A stretch of 64,000 nt of DNA from assembly GCA_036346225.1 (NCBI GenBank), contig JARFIW010000453.1:7874001-7938000 (forward strand), written 5' to 3'. The position numbers were made by a program, and so were the translations under genes. Below are positions 45,345 to 57,899 of the stretch, in pieces; the first letter of the stretch is position 1; the number at the start of each line of letters is the position of its first letter. Origin of the DNA: Platerodrilus igneus (lineage: Eukaryota; Arthropoda; Insecta; Coleoptera; Lycidae). The notes beneath the pieces were generated by a model. It did not search any database. It was given only the letters and a program-made list of their open reading frames with translations, and was not told the DNA's origin.

Positions 45345-46820
45345 GAATTCAAAAATTATACCAGATTACATAATTTTACCGATCAACCAGGTTCTGCAAA
45401 CTTCAACGAACAGATTTACGTATAGCACTGTTTCTAGAGATTGCTTTGCCATCAAGTTTCTACCGCTCTCTTGTTTACCATATCTCATTATTTTTGTTTT
45501 CGTTTTGTTGATTTCTATGCCTAAATTTCTATCTAAAATTTTTTTCATTTTATTTAGTTCTGCTTATAACTTTTATGTTTTTGTTAAGAATCTATATCAT
45601 CCACATAGCTCAGCATTTAAATTTCCTCTTCTTGAAGTATGACTCGTATTTATCCATTTTCTTTAAATTTTCTGTTTGTTTCATATGCAAATCAGAAAAG
45701 CTTGTGCAAAAATCATAGCACTGTTTGCCACTCCTACCGATTTTGGATTCTGCTACTTCATTATCTATGTATATTACAACCGTTAGTTTTCTGCGTAAAC
45801 TGAAAATTGCTCGTTTTACTTTGTAACTCATTTTCGCTTCCTTTAAAATATTAAACGACGTGTTACAATTTATATTGTCATATGCCTTTCTTCTAATGCT
45901 AATCTTAATATTCGGGATGGTTTTTTAATACCACTGTCCTTTCTAATTCGAAACTGATCTGTTGCTAACCTTTTTTATATTTTATTGTGAATCCTGTTAT
46001 TATTAAATTTGTTATTATTTTGATCAATAGCTTACCACATTAAATGTCTTAAAATTTTTGCAATCTTTTGATCCTGTTTTCTTTGAGAGCAACACCTATT
46101 TACTCTTTGCAAAGTTTGGAAGTGGCTCCCTTTTTGTTTATCAGCCTATTTAATGTATTTTGTCATTTCTCACCTCATATGGAATTAATTCTAGTAGAAA
46201 TTGATGTATTCCTATCTTAACCTTAGTAGCTTTGGTGCTTGAAATTCTTTTCATAGTATTGTGCATTCTACATCGTGATTTTCTACCTCATCTAAATCCC
46301 CCATGTAGATTTTCTTCATCAAAATAGAAGGTTTCTCTATATTTCTTTTATCTACTTGATATATTTTTTGCTGTTACTAATGTTATATCTGCTTCATTTT
46401 ACAATTAGTTTACACCCATTACTGTTTACCCCGCCACAAAATCAGTGTATTTTGTACTTAAACTCTTTTTATTTTTGCCTACATTCCCCTTTTGCAACAC
46501 TTTTCTTTCTTTTGCTGAACAAGATTTTTTGTGTATTAACTCTTTCGTAATTACGTAGCTTTTAGTTACTGATACAAAGTGTGTTTACTCTAATACTGCT
46601 ACCATAAAAAACTGCCAACTTGCATCATTTTAGTGCCTTTTTATGTTTGTTTTTGATTTTGATGTTTGGATTACCTATATTTAACTTGAGCGGTATTTTA
46701 CTTTTGTTTATTTTACATCTGTTTTTGTTACTATTAGATTGTGGTCAATATCTGTATCTTTTACAATCTTTTACCTGATACTTAAATCTATTCTTAATAG
46801 ATATAAAGCCTATCCGAGAC
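45345..46820 (-). pseudogene. Ancient LINE relic (endonuclease end and RT)
   Basis: Minus-strand fragments in order: a DHNLIVTK endonuclease end (about 46745-46770), a TDQFRIRKDSGIKKPSR RT block (about 45930-45985), FNILKEAKMSYKVKRAIFSL (about 45790-45855), and LGIEINKTKTKIMRYGKQES (45460-45525). All match the homologous blocks of the other LINEs here (for example DQFGFRRNKGTRE and MKINKTKTKV). Many stops and indels mark it as the oldest LINE in the window. The plus-strand ORFs at 45343-45642 and 46356-46550 are shadows. Confidence 0.65.
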
Positions 46821-46949
46821 CAGACTTTTTGCAGGTCAACGATGACGAAACCAGTATCCTAAAAATACCTATAACAGCACGTAGTAATAACTAGGTTGAA
46901 GAGGGGTAAGTGTAATAAAAAAAAAGATATTTATTATTTATTATTTTTT

Positions 46950-48297
46950 GATCGATCTTTTGCTTCTTTTCTTGTTTTTTTTGTCATGCTCTGCCTTTTT
47001 CTATATTTCGTTATCTTTCCCATTATGCCAGGGGGACTGCCTCACGGTGTCTAGCAATAAATCTTTAAATGATACATTCTTTTTACTTAGTTTTGCAATC
47101 GGCTCTGGTTGCCTCTGCAAAGGTGATGGTTCTTCCTCTTACTGCCTGCTTGTACTGAGTGCTTCTGGGTCATATTTCCTGCTGTCAATCACAGGTCTAT
47201 TAGACATGTACCGCCTTACGACAGCCCTGGATCATTAAATCGCGATCTGTTTGCTTCCAAATGCTGCACACAAGTTTGAAAATCTATTTTAGGTATTTTT
47301 TCCAGCATGTTTTCTTTGGTATTTTGTTAACCCCGAATCCCGCCTTAAAATTCTTAAAAACTGCTAGTTCCATAGGCTGGGGAAAATGACTGGAATAAGG
47401 TGGTGATTTGAGGATAATTATATTATTTTTTGTGTCTGTTTCAATAAGACTGATGTCGACGTGGGTTGAGAGGTCATCTTACAATAGTAAAATTGGACTT
47501 TCAGCTGCTGAGTTGGGAATAAAGGTTTTAATAAAATAGTAGCCAAAAATGTTTGCTTCCGTTCAACCATTTGACGACGCGGCGTATGAAGTGCTAGGAG
47601 AACTGAATTCTTCTGGTGTCTTCCAAACAACCCACACATTTTCTCTTTGAAGACAATTAATGGCAATAATTTAATCACATTTGCGTTACCACTCATTAGG
47701 ATTGTTGCGCTTTCTCTTCCTTTTCCGGTTGTTATCCTTGACGCTGGCGTATTTTTCTCTCCGTAAATTTTAGTTTTACTTGGATCTAGCATGAAACCCG
47801 TTTCGTCGATCTGGCGAAGTGTTGTTCCAGTGCTTTTTTAAGATATCAAAATATCCCTCCACTACTAAAAGATCATTGCCTTTTTTTTCTGGCATACTTT
47901 AGACCTTGTGACTCTTTTAAAAATAGCCTGTATCTTTTCTTAAATAATTATAACCAATCTTCGCTTGGGATTCCTATATGAAATGGTATCTTTATTTTCT
48001 TGATTCTGACGTTCTTATCTACCGATTTCAAGGATGTCTTTTCTGCTCAAACCCAACCACATTTCTCCATGGTTGTATTCACTTTCACTAAGTTCCTTCA
48101 TCTGTAGGTATTGCGGTAAGTCTACCTTAATACGTACTTTCTTGTAAATGCTTCTGAAGAGTAGAAAAAGGAATGTGGTACTTCTTGGCAGTAATACGAA
48201 TACTATACTGTCCTTGTTGAATATTTCTGAAGGCGTCTTTTAACTCTTCACAACTATAAGAAGGACTGCGTACTTTTTCTTGTAAACTCTCACCATT
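46950..48297 (-). pseudogene. Pogo/Jerky-type transposase relic
   Basis: Starts near 48297 (MVRVYKKKY). After one frameshift it shows LKDAFRNIQQGQYSIRI and YHIPFSTLQKHL (about 48125-48240), a Psq-type helix-turn-helix that binds the transposon ends. Further on, IDETGFMLDPSKTKIYGEK (about 47745-47805) has the first catalytic Asp of the DDE_1 domain, followed by PASRITTGKGRESATILMSG. In a shifted frame, DDLSTHVDISL (about 47455-47490) covers the second Asp. SPPYSSHFPQPMELAVF (about 47370-47420) corresponds to the LPPHSSH.LQPLD signature. The longest open piece is 47418-47792. Several stops and shifts show it is dead. No terminal inverted repeats were located. Confidence 0.75.
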
Positions 48298-48299
48298 TT

Positions 48300-50520
48300 A
48301 AATGTTAATAATTCTCACTAATAAAGGTTTAGGTAAACGAACTGTTCTTGCTGCACTCTATTTATTTAAGACCTGAAACAATTGAAACAAGGCGAATCTG
48401 GCTAAAAATGTGAACTGAACGAAAAATAAAAAGCTTCTGTTGGGGACAACCACAATCACTGACTACCTATGCCCCAATCTCTGTAAATAAACTTACTCCA
48501 ATACAATTTTTGGTGATGTAAATGTAATCACTACTACAGTTTTAATTTCTGGCATCCAATCGAAATCTAACAGAGGAATCGTATTCCCTATTGAAAATAA
48601 TCTAAGAAAGCAAAATATTAAAATCCTATTGAATTATTTGTATTAGCAATATAAAATGAAAAATTACAATCCAGACTCAAAAATGCAAAAATGCAGATGA
48701 TGTACAAGTTGCTAACATTTCGAACTTAGCACCTTAAAATGGATTAAAAATATCATATATAGGCAAAAGGGTTTTATTTTCAACTTTGGGTAGAACAAAA
48801 TTTATAACAAACAATACAAAGATTAGAAAAGGCCTGATTACATTTGCCCCATGATTAACACTTACGTTACACCGCATTAAATCACTTAAACTACATGTTG
48901 ACATGTTATAATTAACAAGGAGATCTTATGGTGTACTTAAGTGAACTTGAGGTTATGGTCTCCTTAAGATGATGGAATCTCAACTATCTTCAGACTAAGC
49001 TAGGGGTCTATTCATCGGGTAGAACTTATAAGGCGTGGTCGTGGGTTTTATAACAAAAACATTATTCACTTGCTGAACCTAATAATACTAAAATAGGGGT
49101 GCAAAAGGGGCGCCGCCAAGTCCTTAAATTTTCTAAACACGGATTTGCCCTAAGGGGGACTTGAAAGTCCTTAGAGAGAAATATCGTATTTACTGCCTAA
49201 GCAGGATCTGTAAAGAAAATATAATTAATATAGCAAAGAAGGACACAAAAGGTGTACTCTTGTCACATTATACTATAAAGAAAAAGAATAGCTTCTAATA
49301 TCAATTATTTGAACACTATTATAAACACAAGTTTAGGTATGAAAATTCTTGAAAGTGCTGTTAGTGCTCCTTAGTCAAGTGTGGGATAAAACCATTAATT
49401 TTTTAAGGAGTTTTTATGCTTTATTACATCTTGATTTAATTACCCTATTCTTGAACTCACTTGTTCAAAATAAAACAATTACTCAAATGAAGTAAATGGT
49501 TGTTCTATAATTAAATATTGCCTTCTAAGTAATACAATTTTGTGTACAAAATATACATCTCAAAGGTAGTTTAATTTCTTCAACACAAAAATTGAATGAG
49601 AAAATTATGACTGCCTCTGCTAAGAACTTTAAATATCAATAATGCATAAAACATTTTCACAAAGTTTTCCAAATTAATTACTCAAAATTCCAGATCTGTT
49701 ACCTTGGTTTACAAGTGTGTATTAAAATTTTAAAGTCTAATAATTTTAGTTCTCATAATTACTTAAGGTAGGATTGAATTTAAATGAAATATTTTGTTGG
49801 GATTATATTAAGGTATCCATATTCATTTGTAATAATATCATGCATAATCCTTAATTCAAAGTGTGATAAATTCTAAACAGAAAAAGTTTTCATAATCACA
49901 CTGTAAAACAAGAATCGTCGATTGTTACAATGTTGCTTTCGACAATCTGTCATCTGCCTCGTGGTCAAGATAAGCGAACAGCTGTCGTCATGTCAAAGTG
50001 ATAAAGAAAGCTTACCTTGCAAAGTGTTGTTCTAAGCTACATTGAAACATTTACATGGTTGGAACCAGATGTGCTGGCATGCGATCCTTTGACAAACAAC
50101 TGACGTCAACGAACTGTCCACATTTTATTGCGTAATATACTGAAACTTTACTGGAACCATTTACTCGAACTTGAAGTGCATCTCATCTTTGCAAATCGAA
50201 ACAAAACCAAACCATAAAACGGCTATCCAAAATACGTCATTTTCAACATTCTTCAACTTGTTTTAAAGACAGTTAATTTAACTGATTCGGAAAATTAAAT
50301 ATGGTATTTGAACTTGTAAACTCGCAGTATTATCTTTACTGAATGTCCAGAATAAACATTATTACAATTACGTTACGGATAATAAACTTCGTAATTACAA
50401 AGAGTAGACTTTAAGAAAATTATTATTGGAAATTCTATAAGACCATAACTAGAAAATTCTCCAAACAAGTTTTAAAAATTTAGTGAAATCAAAATTAACA
50501 AATTTGGACAATTTATTATT
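48300..50520. other. AT-rich DNA, no gene seen
   Basis: No coding or repeat signal was recognised. Confidence 0.5.
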
Positions 50521-50532
50521 AAAATCCATAGA

Positions 50533-50660
50533 GCGTTTAAACGCTATCTTACAAAAAATTAACATAGCACGTTTGAGTGCTATCGTACAAAGAATTAACA
50601 TAAAACGTTTGAGCGCTATCTTACAAAAAATTAACGTAGAACGTTTGAGCGCTATAGCAA
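50533..50660. repeat. 36-bp minisatellite, about 3.5 copies, open in frame
   Basis: Units start with cgttt(g/a)a(g/a)(t/c)gctat at about 50533, 50569, 50605 and 50641, followed by caaa(a/g)aattaac. Thirty-six bases is 12 codons. The plus frame (50483-50680) repeats RLSAILQKINI-type 12-mers, and the minus frame (50449-50754) is also open, repeating IALKR.MLIFCK. No known protein is recognised. Confidence 0.85.
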
Positions 50661-50664
50661 AATT

Positions 50665-52660
50665 ATTTAGTTTTATTTGACAATAAATTAATCTGCTTAC
50701 CATTATTAAAATACACCGTAAATCAAGTAAATCTTGCACCTGGCTAAGCGGCAACGCCTATCGCTACACGAAGGGTGCTGGCGAGGAGCCAGTTCAACTG
50801 CATCGTGCTTCTTTATTAAATGGTCGTGCCAGACTGAATCGTCTGCTCAATGCGCAGAAGTAACATCAAAATTGCCTAACATTGATGATTCTATACAAGC
50901 GACCAACTTTTACTAATAGTAACTTACCCAGTATTATTGAATAGTTTTCCGCTCGTGATTGGACTACTCTGCCTCGATCTAAATATTTATTTACATCGCC
51001 TGATTTTATTGTTTATTTAAATAGACAATGCAGAGTACTTACTGAATAATTTTAAAGGATTTGCAGTTATCAAAAAAAAATTGTTACAGTGTCACAGTAG
51101 AGGTTTCGTCAATATTTAATTATAGCGGCATTATTACATTTCCCAATATTACTTACAATTCGGTTATATCTATCAGATCGCTTGAGACACGTCTTTACAT
51201 CGTATACCGTAACCACCCACAGCTGCAGCGTGTATCAATTAGCGCGGAATATTCCACACATTTGAGTTGAGAGTAAATACGTTATTTGTAGAAAGGAACA
51301 ATCGAAGTAGCACTTGATGCAACACCATTTTATGGTAGTGAAAAATAGTATGTTATTCCGATATTAAGAGTGACAATAAAAAGCTGACATATCAGTTGTC
51401 ACTTTCAACCTCTAAGTAACATATTTTTTACCAGTGAAAAAGTTTTTACGTGGTGAAACAAAGTTCTTTCTTTTATACGTTTAGAAAACAAAAACTGTTC
51501 AACTTACCAAAAATTTTTAGTACAAATAACTAATTCTTAACAATCTAATAATAACAATAATCAAACGATTATTTAATAATGTTTCTGCTTATTGTTAATA
51601 AATATTAATTTTACAATTATCAAGTCTGTTGAGACTATAGAAGCTGCCCTAGTTCAGATTGCACATAATGGCAACTGACAGAAATGTTCCTCTTGGCTAA
51701 CGTAGGTCCGACTACAATTGTTCTCCAAAAAAGTTTATCCTAATTTCTTTATTCTGTTCAACGGAACCTTCGATGTCATTCGCGGTTACATGATGGACTT
51801 CCATTCATCATATCGTTTCACAACAGATGAATCTGCACCAGAGTCTTCCAGTTGCAAAGCAGGAGATCGTCTAAAACAGTGCTCTGTATATTGATTTTTG
51901 TCAAGCAAACCGAGGAATATTGCACCTTTTTCTAGATACACTCCAATTGTTTTTAACTTGCTGGTTAGGATACACATTTCCATTTCGATATTTATGAAAA
52001 ATCGAGAGATTTTAACGTTTTGTGGCCTGAGCTTAATATAGTACTATATAATTTCTTTTAAAATTGCTCCATCAGCGTTACGCTTAATGATAGTACTTTC
52101 CTTTATATTATGACGCTTACTGGTCTGTTTTTGACCAAAAAATTGAATTAGAGCTTATACGAAGGTTTTGTGCATATTGCAGTTCGGGATCTCTTGATTG
52201 ACAGATACAAGACTGCATTTAAAATATTACAATGGGTACATTCGAGACGTTATTAGCAAATTCATAAATTCATAAATCATCGTTAAAATGTTCTGCATTT
52301 TAGTTCAGATTAAAGGTTTGTAGTTTAAATCATTGGTACATACGTAATATAAATCGCTGTGAATATAAATTACTCTAGTGTTGATACAAATTATTATTGT
52401 TGTAACATTTCAAATGTTACGTCCATATTACGTTTATATTACAGTCTTACTAGCTATTGTTGTACGCAACAATGCTACTGTTAAATTTAGGTAACCCAGA
52501 ATTAAAATCAAAATACGCGTTGGGTATCCACATCTGTGCATATCAAAACCAAAACTGATAAATATATTACACACTTCAACTTTTATCACTCAGTTACCAT
52601 TTAGAACACCCTTGATATTTCTATTATGTCTATTTGAGTAATTGGTTTAGATACAACGTA
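50665..52660. other. No supported gene
   Basis: A minus-strand ORF at 51786-51983 (65 residues, with ALQLEDSGADSSV) vaguely recalls Copia-type Gag, but I cannot confirm it. Nothing else was recognised. Confidence 0.45.
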
Positions 52661-52664
52661 TACA

Positions 52665-52666
<2 letters not shown>

Positions 52667-52709
<43 letters not shown>
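52667..52709. repeat. (TA)n microsatellite, about 43 bp
   Basis: Uninterrupted TA dinucleotides. No LTR-like segment was found directly at its edges. Confidence 0.95.
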
Positions 52710-52711
<2 letters not shown>

Positions 52712-54240
52712 GTTTATTATATACTACTTGATGATGTAGTGCAGCCATGTACCATAGATATTCACAAATTAGTAGATAGCGTTTAACAAAACGCCGCTAG
52801 GCATAACAATTCGCATCAACCCGTGCTGCAAGTACGGCATCAAAAAACGTTGTTCTTCAAAAAAGCATGATGGATCATTTGGCGACGTGCGACTGAGAAT
52901 AGCGATTGAGTAGTGTTGACAAGGTCGTGAAGCTATTCCACTGACAGCCTTTAAAATTAACTAACAATGCTAAAATAGATTCAAGCCATTAATTCTAATT
53001 TCTTGCCACAGCTTATTTGGAGTATCGGTTAGTTATTACTTTTTCTTTAGCTAGTTCGAACCTTTTTGAAAATGGATTTTATTCAAGATGTGATAGGGCC
53101 AGAAGGTGTTGCGAAGAAAAAATCAGGTGCTCTTGGCCTTAACTCCGGATCTATTCCTGCTGAGGCATGAGGTGGTCGGGATATTTTACTGAGACTAAAC
53201 TTGAAATACAAAAAAATCTTGGGCGCCACTGCGTCTATGAAAACCAACAATAAATAGTCATCCTAAGGGTAGACGCAGAAAAGCCTTAAGAGCAATATAT
53301 CAGCTTTAGTTTAGATGTATTGTAATTTAATATTTTCCTCAATTTTATCATCTCAGCCAAATTTCGTAGACCACTAATTTTTATTAAATTTTAGAAATTA
53401 ACGAAATTTTATAAATAATTAATAAAATTTAAGTAGGTTTGCAAAGAAATTAAATGGTAAAAGCCAATGCCATTAATTTATTAATTAATTTGAATTTAAT
53501 TGAACGATTATTGATGTATGATTTGCATAAAAACGTGTAAAAACACAATAATACCAAGATGAAACGCGTCTGTATCTGACAAATATATCAGTGTGGTAGA
53601 AATTTGCCGAACTCTAAATCGTGGAAATGTATTTAAAACGTTCGTGTAAAATTAAACACCTGCGTATTTTCTAAATGTCAAGTTCTGTTTAATTTGTAGA
53701 TAACGAACAAATTATTCTAAGGATTGTACAGGCGGTCGGATGTTTTAGCATGAAAAACTAATGAGCGATTATTTAACTCACGTAGAAAGTCCACGTGTGG
53801 TAGAGAGCGCACAAACAAGGATATCGATTTTCTACCACTCAAAGCAAGGTTAGAAGGAGACGTAGAAAACGTATAAGCATGAGACCACAATAGTACAGGA
53901 AGGATTTGAGAGACGTCATTAGGTCTAAGATTGGACGATATGTTAGTTTGACTTGATATAAACACGAGGATAGAGTAGCGTAATTTTCTTAAAATGTTAT
54001 AACGAGGTACTGAAATTCGCGGATTTGAAAATAGGGTTGAGTGCAAAATTGTGGGAATGTGTTGTTGTGAGCAAGGAATTTCGGATAAATGTGACCAGGA
54101 GAGGTTACATTGGAAAGATATAAATAGTTTACGAGAATATTATTAAAGCCCTTATTATTTCGATCGTCCCAAAAGCACGTATGAAAGTCAACACGAGTTG
54201 TAAGTATTATAAAGTCATTTAAATTGTATTGCATGGTGGT
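52710..54240. other. No supported gene
   Basis: A 32-codon ORF begins at 53072 (MDFIQDVIGPEG...) and has a reasonable composition, but no family is recognised. The minus ORFs at 53717-54234 lack motifs. Confidence 0.4.
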
Positions 54241-54249
54241 AGCCTCTTT

Positions 54250-55290
54250 AATTAAAACGCGTTTTGTGTGCAGAGATTAAAATTTTTTTATTGAGGTATC
54301 ACCTATAATTTTTTTATCAACTCGTGTCGGGACATTAAGTAACGTAGATTACTGTGAAAGAAGTATAATTGAAATGAAATTTGGAATTTGGTTATACCGA
54401 GAAGGCGGCGTTGGCGAATCAACTTAGATGGAGTTCGTCTAGTAATAGCGAGAAACGACCTGCAGACCAGGGAGAAAAATACATGGCATCATCTACAGAG
54501 CGGAGATTTTCTAAAAATTTCCAAGTAACGATTTAAAATTGTGATTCATATACACTGTAAATATTGGGGTGGCGTATGAGAGTGTGAATTATTTACGCAT
54601 TGAACAGAATATGTGTAAATAACTTTATTACGGTATTCAACTAGAAATTTGAAGGCGTCTATAAAGTTTTTAAACGTTCCATCAGAACGTGGAAATTTTG
54701 TGAATAGTACATGGCTTTGTTTTTTTTTATTTTAAGAGTATGCAAAGTAGAAGGGCATACATTATGCAGAATTAGTTGGGTTATTATGAGCTCACCATAC
54801 CCCACAGTTTACTTAGATTATTAAAATAAATAAATAAATTATAAAGAAGAAATTTTAGAGAAGGCATTATTCAAGGTCCATTTACTCCGAGTACATTTTA
54901 TGTGTTTGATGATTTTAAAATTAAATACAGGACACTATAAAATAAGAGTTACTGAAGTGTAAAGTGAACAATAAAATATGGACAGTGTTAAATTGCATTT
55001 GTAAATAGGAATAAATAAAAGATTGTATGTTGGTTGTATTTTGTGGTTTTATTGGGAGTATGCGTAAATGATAGAATTTGAGAGTAAATATAGATATCCA
55101 AAAGGAGGTCCAAGTGAGCTAGCCGAAAGCAGTTGAAGAAGGCTGTTCAACCGAGGAAGAGAGGAAAACGGGTAAGAAATATTTTTTTGTATTATTTAAT
55201 TTTTGAATTTTTGAGTTTTGAAACTTTTCTAAAATTTTCGAAAATATTTTTGTTGGTGAGGATCTTACCCGAGTTCCACGGCATAATTTT
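54250..55290 (+). mobile_element. LTR/5'-leader-like segment, copy D
   Basis: Plus-strand relative of copy C. Shared landmarks are CCAA/GTAAC (about 54522), GGGTTATTATGAGCTCACCATAC (about 54777-54799), AATAAAAGATTGTATGTTGGTTGTATT (about 55013), GTGAGCTAGCC (about 55111), GG/GTAAGAAAT (about 55170) and the terminal GTTCCACGGCA (about 55272-55282). A PBS-like TGACGCCCAA...GGCTCGA follows at 55291-55313. The left end is unclear. Confidence 0.5.
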
Positions 55291-55350
55291 TGACGCCCAA
55301 TTCGTCAGGCTCGATTCTTGTAAGGTTACACAGTAATTTATATTTGTGTT

Positions 55351-55600
55351 TTTCTCCCCACGATTGGACATGTCATAAAATTTGCTGTGATAGTCCCTGT
55401 ACAATCGAGCCCCAGTGTTGGGCCGTCTTAAAATTGCTATGATAATCCCTATTTTAGGAGTATCGAGCCCCTACGGTGGGTGTCATAAAATTGCTGTGAT
55501 AATCCCTCACGATTGGATGTACTATAAAATTCTGTGTTTTGCCCTATTATTATTTTGAGCCCCAATGTTATGAAATGTTAAATTAGGATTTTTACCCCGA
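55351..55600. repeat. Degenerate tandem array of PBS-like units
   Basis: About five units of 46-58 bp begin at about 55351, 55405, 55463, 55508 and 55555. The clearest share TCGAGCCCC, GGG.GTC(A/T)TAAAATT and TGCT(G/A)TGATAATCCCT. On the minus strand each unit resembles the junction ...CACAGCA then TGAC.CCCA...GGGGCTCGA found at the ends of segments B and D. Confidence 0.7.
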
Positions 55601-55699
55601 CTAGCTTACTGAATAGTTCTTATTGTATCAAATAAAGCAATTCTATAATACACAATATAATAATTGATAATATTTACAACATTAAGTCCTATTTCACAA

Positions 55700-56172
55700 T
55701 TTCCTTGAATTTACCGCAACTTTTTACCTAAATCTGTAATCCGATCATTAGTTTCCTTTTCACACGTTTCCTGATTTAATTTAACTTTCCAAAGCTCGTC
55801 CCTAACTTTATCCACATCGTCCATGATTCTAATAAATTTATTTTCAAAGTGTACCTGCATTTGCGCGATTGTTTGATTTGTTTCTTTTAATCCGTCGCTT
55901 ATAATTTTTATTTAGGCACCTAACTTTTCCCCATTTTCTTTAATCTGCATCTTGATGGTCTCTTCGTTTTTGTCCATTTTCCTTATTAACGCTAATGAAA
56001 TTGACATCATCTCCGATTGTTGCGTTATCTGCTGTTCTTCCTTTTGTCTTCGCGTCAATTGTTCTCCTTGCATTTCCATAGATACATCCTGTAAAATTAC
56101 GCTTTCTTGAGACCCTATTTCTACCCCTTGGTTCCTTAATGCTTCCCTGGTTTCCTTTATTCGTTTATCCAT
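55700..56172 (-). pseudogene. Coiled-coil Gag-like leader ORF
   Basis: The open part (55912-56172) begins MDKRIKETREALRNQGVEIG and is rich in Glu, Gln, Lys and Met, with coiled-coil-like spacing. After a stop (near 55914) the same frame continues with KETNQTIAQMQVHFENKF and VDKVRDELWKVKLNQETCEK down to about 55720. It lies about 140 bp downstream, on the minus strand, of the PBS-like site of segment F. This is where Gag should start, and insect Gypsy Gags often begin with a coiled coil. No capsid core is attached. Confidence 0.5.
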
Positions 56173-56309
56173 TTTTAAAATTTTAAAATTTTGTTTTAAT
56201 ATTTCAAATTCCCTGCAGATTTTAAATTTCCTAACCCTTATGCTTTTTAAATTAAATTTTATTTGTGCCTCTACAATTTTTAAATTCTAAATTTCTTTTT
56301 GTGGTGTTC

Positions 56310-56800
56310 TTGCCCCTACGATTTGGGTCGCCATATAAGAATCGTCTCCCATAAATCGCTACCAATTAAAATTGTACCAAGTCGGAATTAAAATACGTTC
56401 ATTTTAGATTATCTCCAAATTTAGAGTATGTTCAAAGTTAAAAATCCCAAATTAAAGTCGTCTCAATTGAATATCCCAAATTAAAATCTAGAATTAAAGT
56501 CTAAATTTCAAATCCAAATTTAAAATCCACATTTAAAATCCAAATTTCAAAACCAAATTTAAAAGCCCCTGTTTTATTAATATTAGAAATGAATTTAATG
56601 AAGTCGTTTTACTTACGTCTATCTACAGATCGACTTATTTTCGTTGCACAAATTCTCGCACTTTTAACTCTGATTTATTTTGCTTTATACTTCACTGTTT
56701 ACGTAAATTTTTAACACATTTAAGCATAGTCGTTGTCCAGTTGGAATATAGACCAAAATGTCGCTCCGTTACTATCGTATATATAAGCCCTACCTCTAAT
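56310..56800 (-). mobile_element. LTR/5'-leader-like segment F
   Basis: On the minus strand, a TATA-like box (tatatataag at 56779-56788) leads through about 450 bp to a PBS-like site (56310-56333: TGGCGACCCAAATCGTAGGGGC). The end of the segment is a degenerate repeat of AAATTTAAAATCC words (about 56450-56575). The coiled-coil ORF follows. This is the only family member still joined to a Gag-like ORF. Confidence 0.5.
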
Positions 56801-56809
56801 TGAATTCAT

Positions 56810-57465
56810 TGGCTTGTTGACATTCTAGGACGATACTTCTACCTTATCTCGCATATCTTGGAATGTTTACCAACTACTTAGTTTACATCTTTTAATGCAT
56901 GCCTTGTCTGTCACGTCAGCATCCCGCATATTGTCGTATTATTCGAGAATTTCCAACTTTTGACTTTTATTAAATCACGTATTTGGATGTTTGTTAATTT
57001 TATCGTCAAATTGAATCGCCTGGTGCTTATTTATTTCTACGAAATATCGGTTTTCTGAACAAATGTGTTTTCTTCCAGTCACGTAGCGATTTTCTAATAA
57101 TGAATTATTTAGAATGCGTATACGATAATATTTTCGACGCAATTGTTAAATATTTGCAATGCCAATTTATCTATGCTTCTAAGTGATTTAATTTTGATAC
57201 AATTTGTTGCGTTTTAAAATTTATCTTTACTTGTAAACTACACTTGGATATCTTTATGTTCTCATGCATTTAATCTCGTGTATTTTATATAAAGTGCATT
57301 CAAACGTGCGATGTCAAAATTATGCATCTTAATGCTTGTGTTAAAAGGATGCAACCCTCCTTATTAAATAATGATGAGGTAAAGAAGTTTATAAACGAAA
57401 CTGCAACTTCAATACTTATTCTGGAAGCGGGCCTTTGAAAAAGCTAATAAAGATGAAATTAATGT
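56810..57465. other. AT-rich DNA, no gene seen
   Basis: No feature was recognised. Confidence 0.5.
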
Positions 57466-57479
57466 TAATAATGTTAATG

Positions 57480-57887
57480 GGGTACAGCACAGTACATCTA
57501 TGAAATAGGGGCAGTATGAAAAGCAGACAAAAAGAGATAGAAGCCTTCTGGAATGTTGTGTTTTAGATGTATGAAGATGGTAGCATGGACAGACAAAGTT
57601 AATAACAAATAGGTTGTAGATATAGTAGAGGAATAAAAATATCTGTGGAAAACGAAAAAAATAGGAGAAATAGAAGGACAGGGTACGTTCTAAGGCATTT
57701 CTGGGGAATGGTACGGGATATATGACAAGCAGAGATAGGAAAAGAGAGGTAGAAATAGACCGAGATCAGACTTTCGCACACAGATAGTAATAGATGCAGA
57801 CTGTGCAAATTTCAGGGAAATGTGTATGTTGGTTCAGACTAAGGTACGCGTCCAACCAGTTCTAGGACTAAAGACCTAATGATGATG
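57480..57887 (+). mobile_element. 5'-truncated LINE tail with 10-bp target-site duplication
   Basis: 408 bp, from the ORF2 carboxy region (GGTACAGCACAGTAC, then GAAGCCTTCTGGAATG) through to CGCGTCCAACCAGTTCTAGG and the terminal CTAATGATGATG. It is flanked by aatgttaatg at 57470-57479 and 57888-57897. It defines the 3' end of the LINE family as (ATG)n, with no poly(A). Non-coding. The minus ORF at 57599-57808 is a shadow. Confidence 0.85.
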
Positions 57888-57899
57888 AATGTTAATGAC

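Noticed and set aside
50483..50754. Repeat-containing ORFs on both strands as real proteins
   Set aside because: The open frames follow from the 36-bp repeat unit, and there is no start context or homology support.
51786..51983. Possible Copia-type Gag fragment on the minus strand
   Set aside because: The order of hydrophobic residues and ALQLEDSGADSSV is only vaguely reminiscent, and no neighbouring Copia protease, integrase or RT could be read.
52667..52709. (TA)n tract as another end of the LTR-like family
   Set aside because: No CACAGCA or related terminal word borders it on either side.
53072..53170. 32-codon ORF beginning MDFIQDVIGPEG
   Set aside because: The composition is plausible, but it is too short and no family is recognised. 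Chance cannot be excluded.
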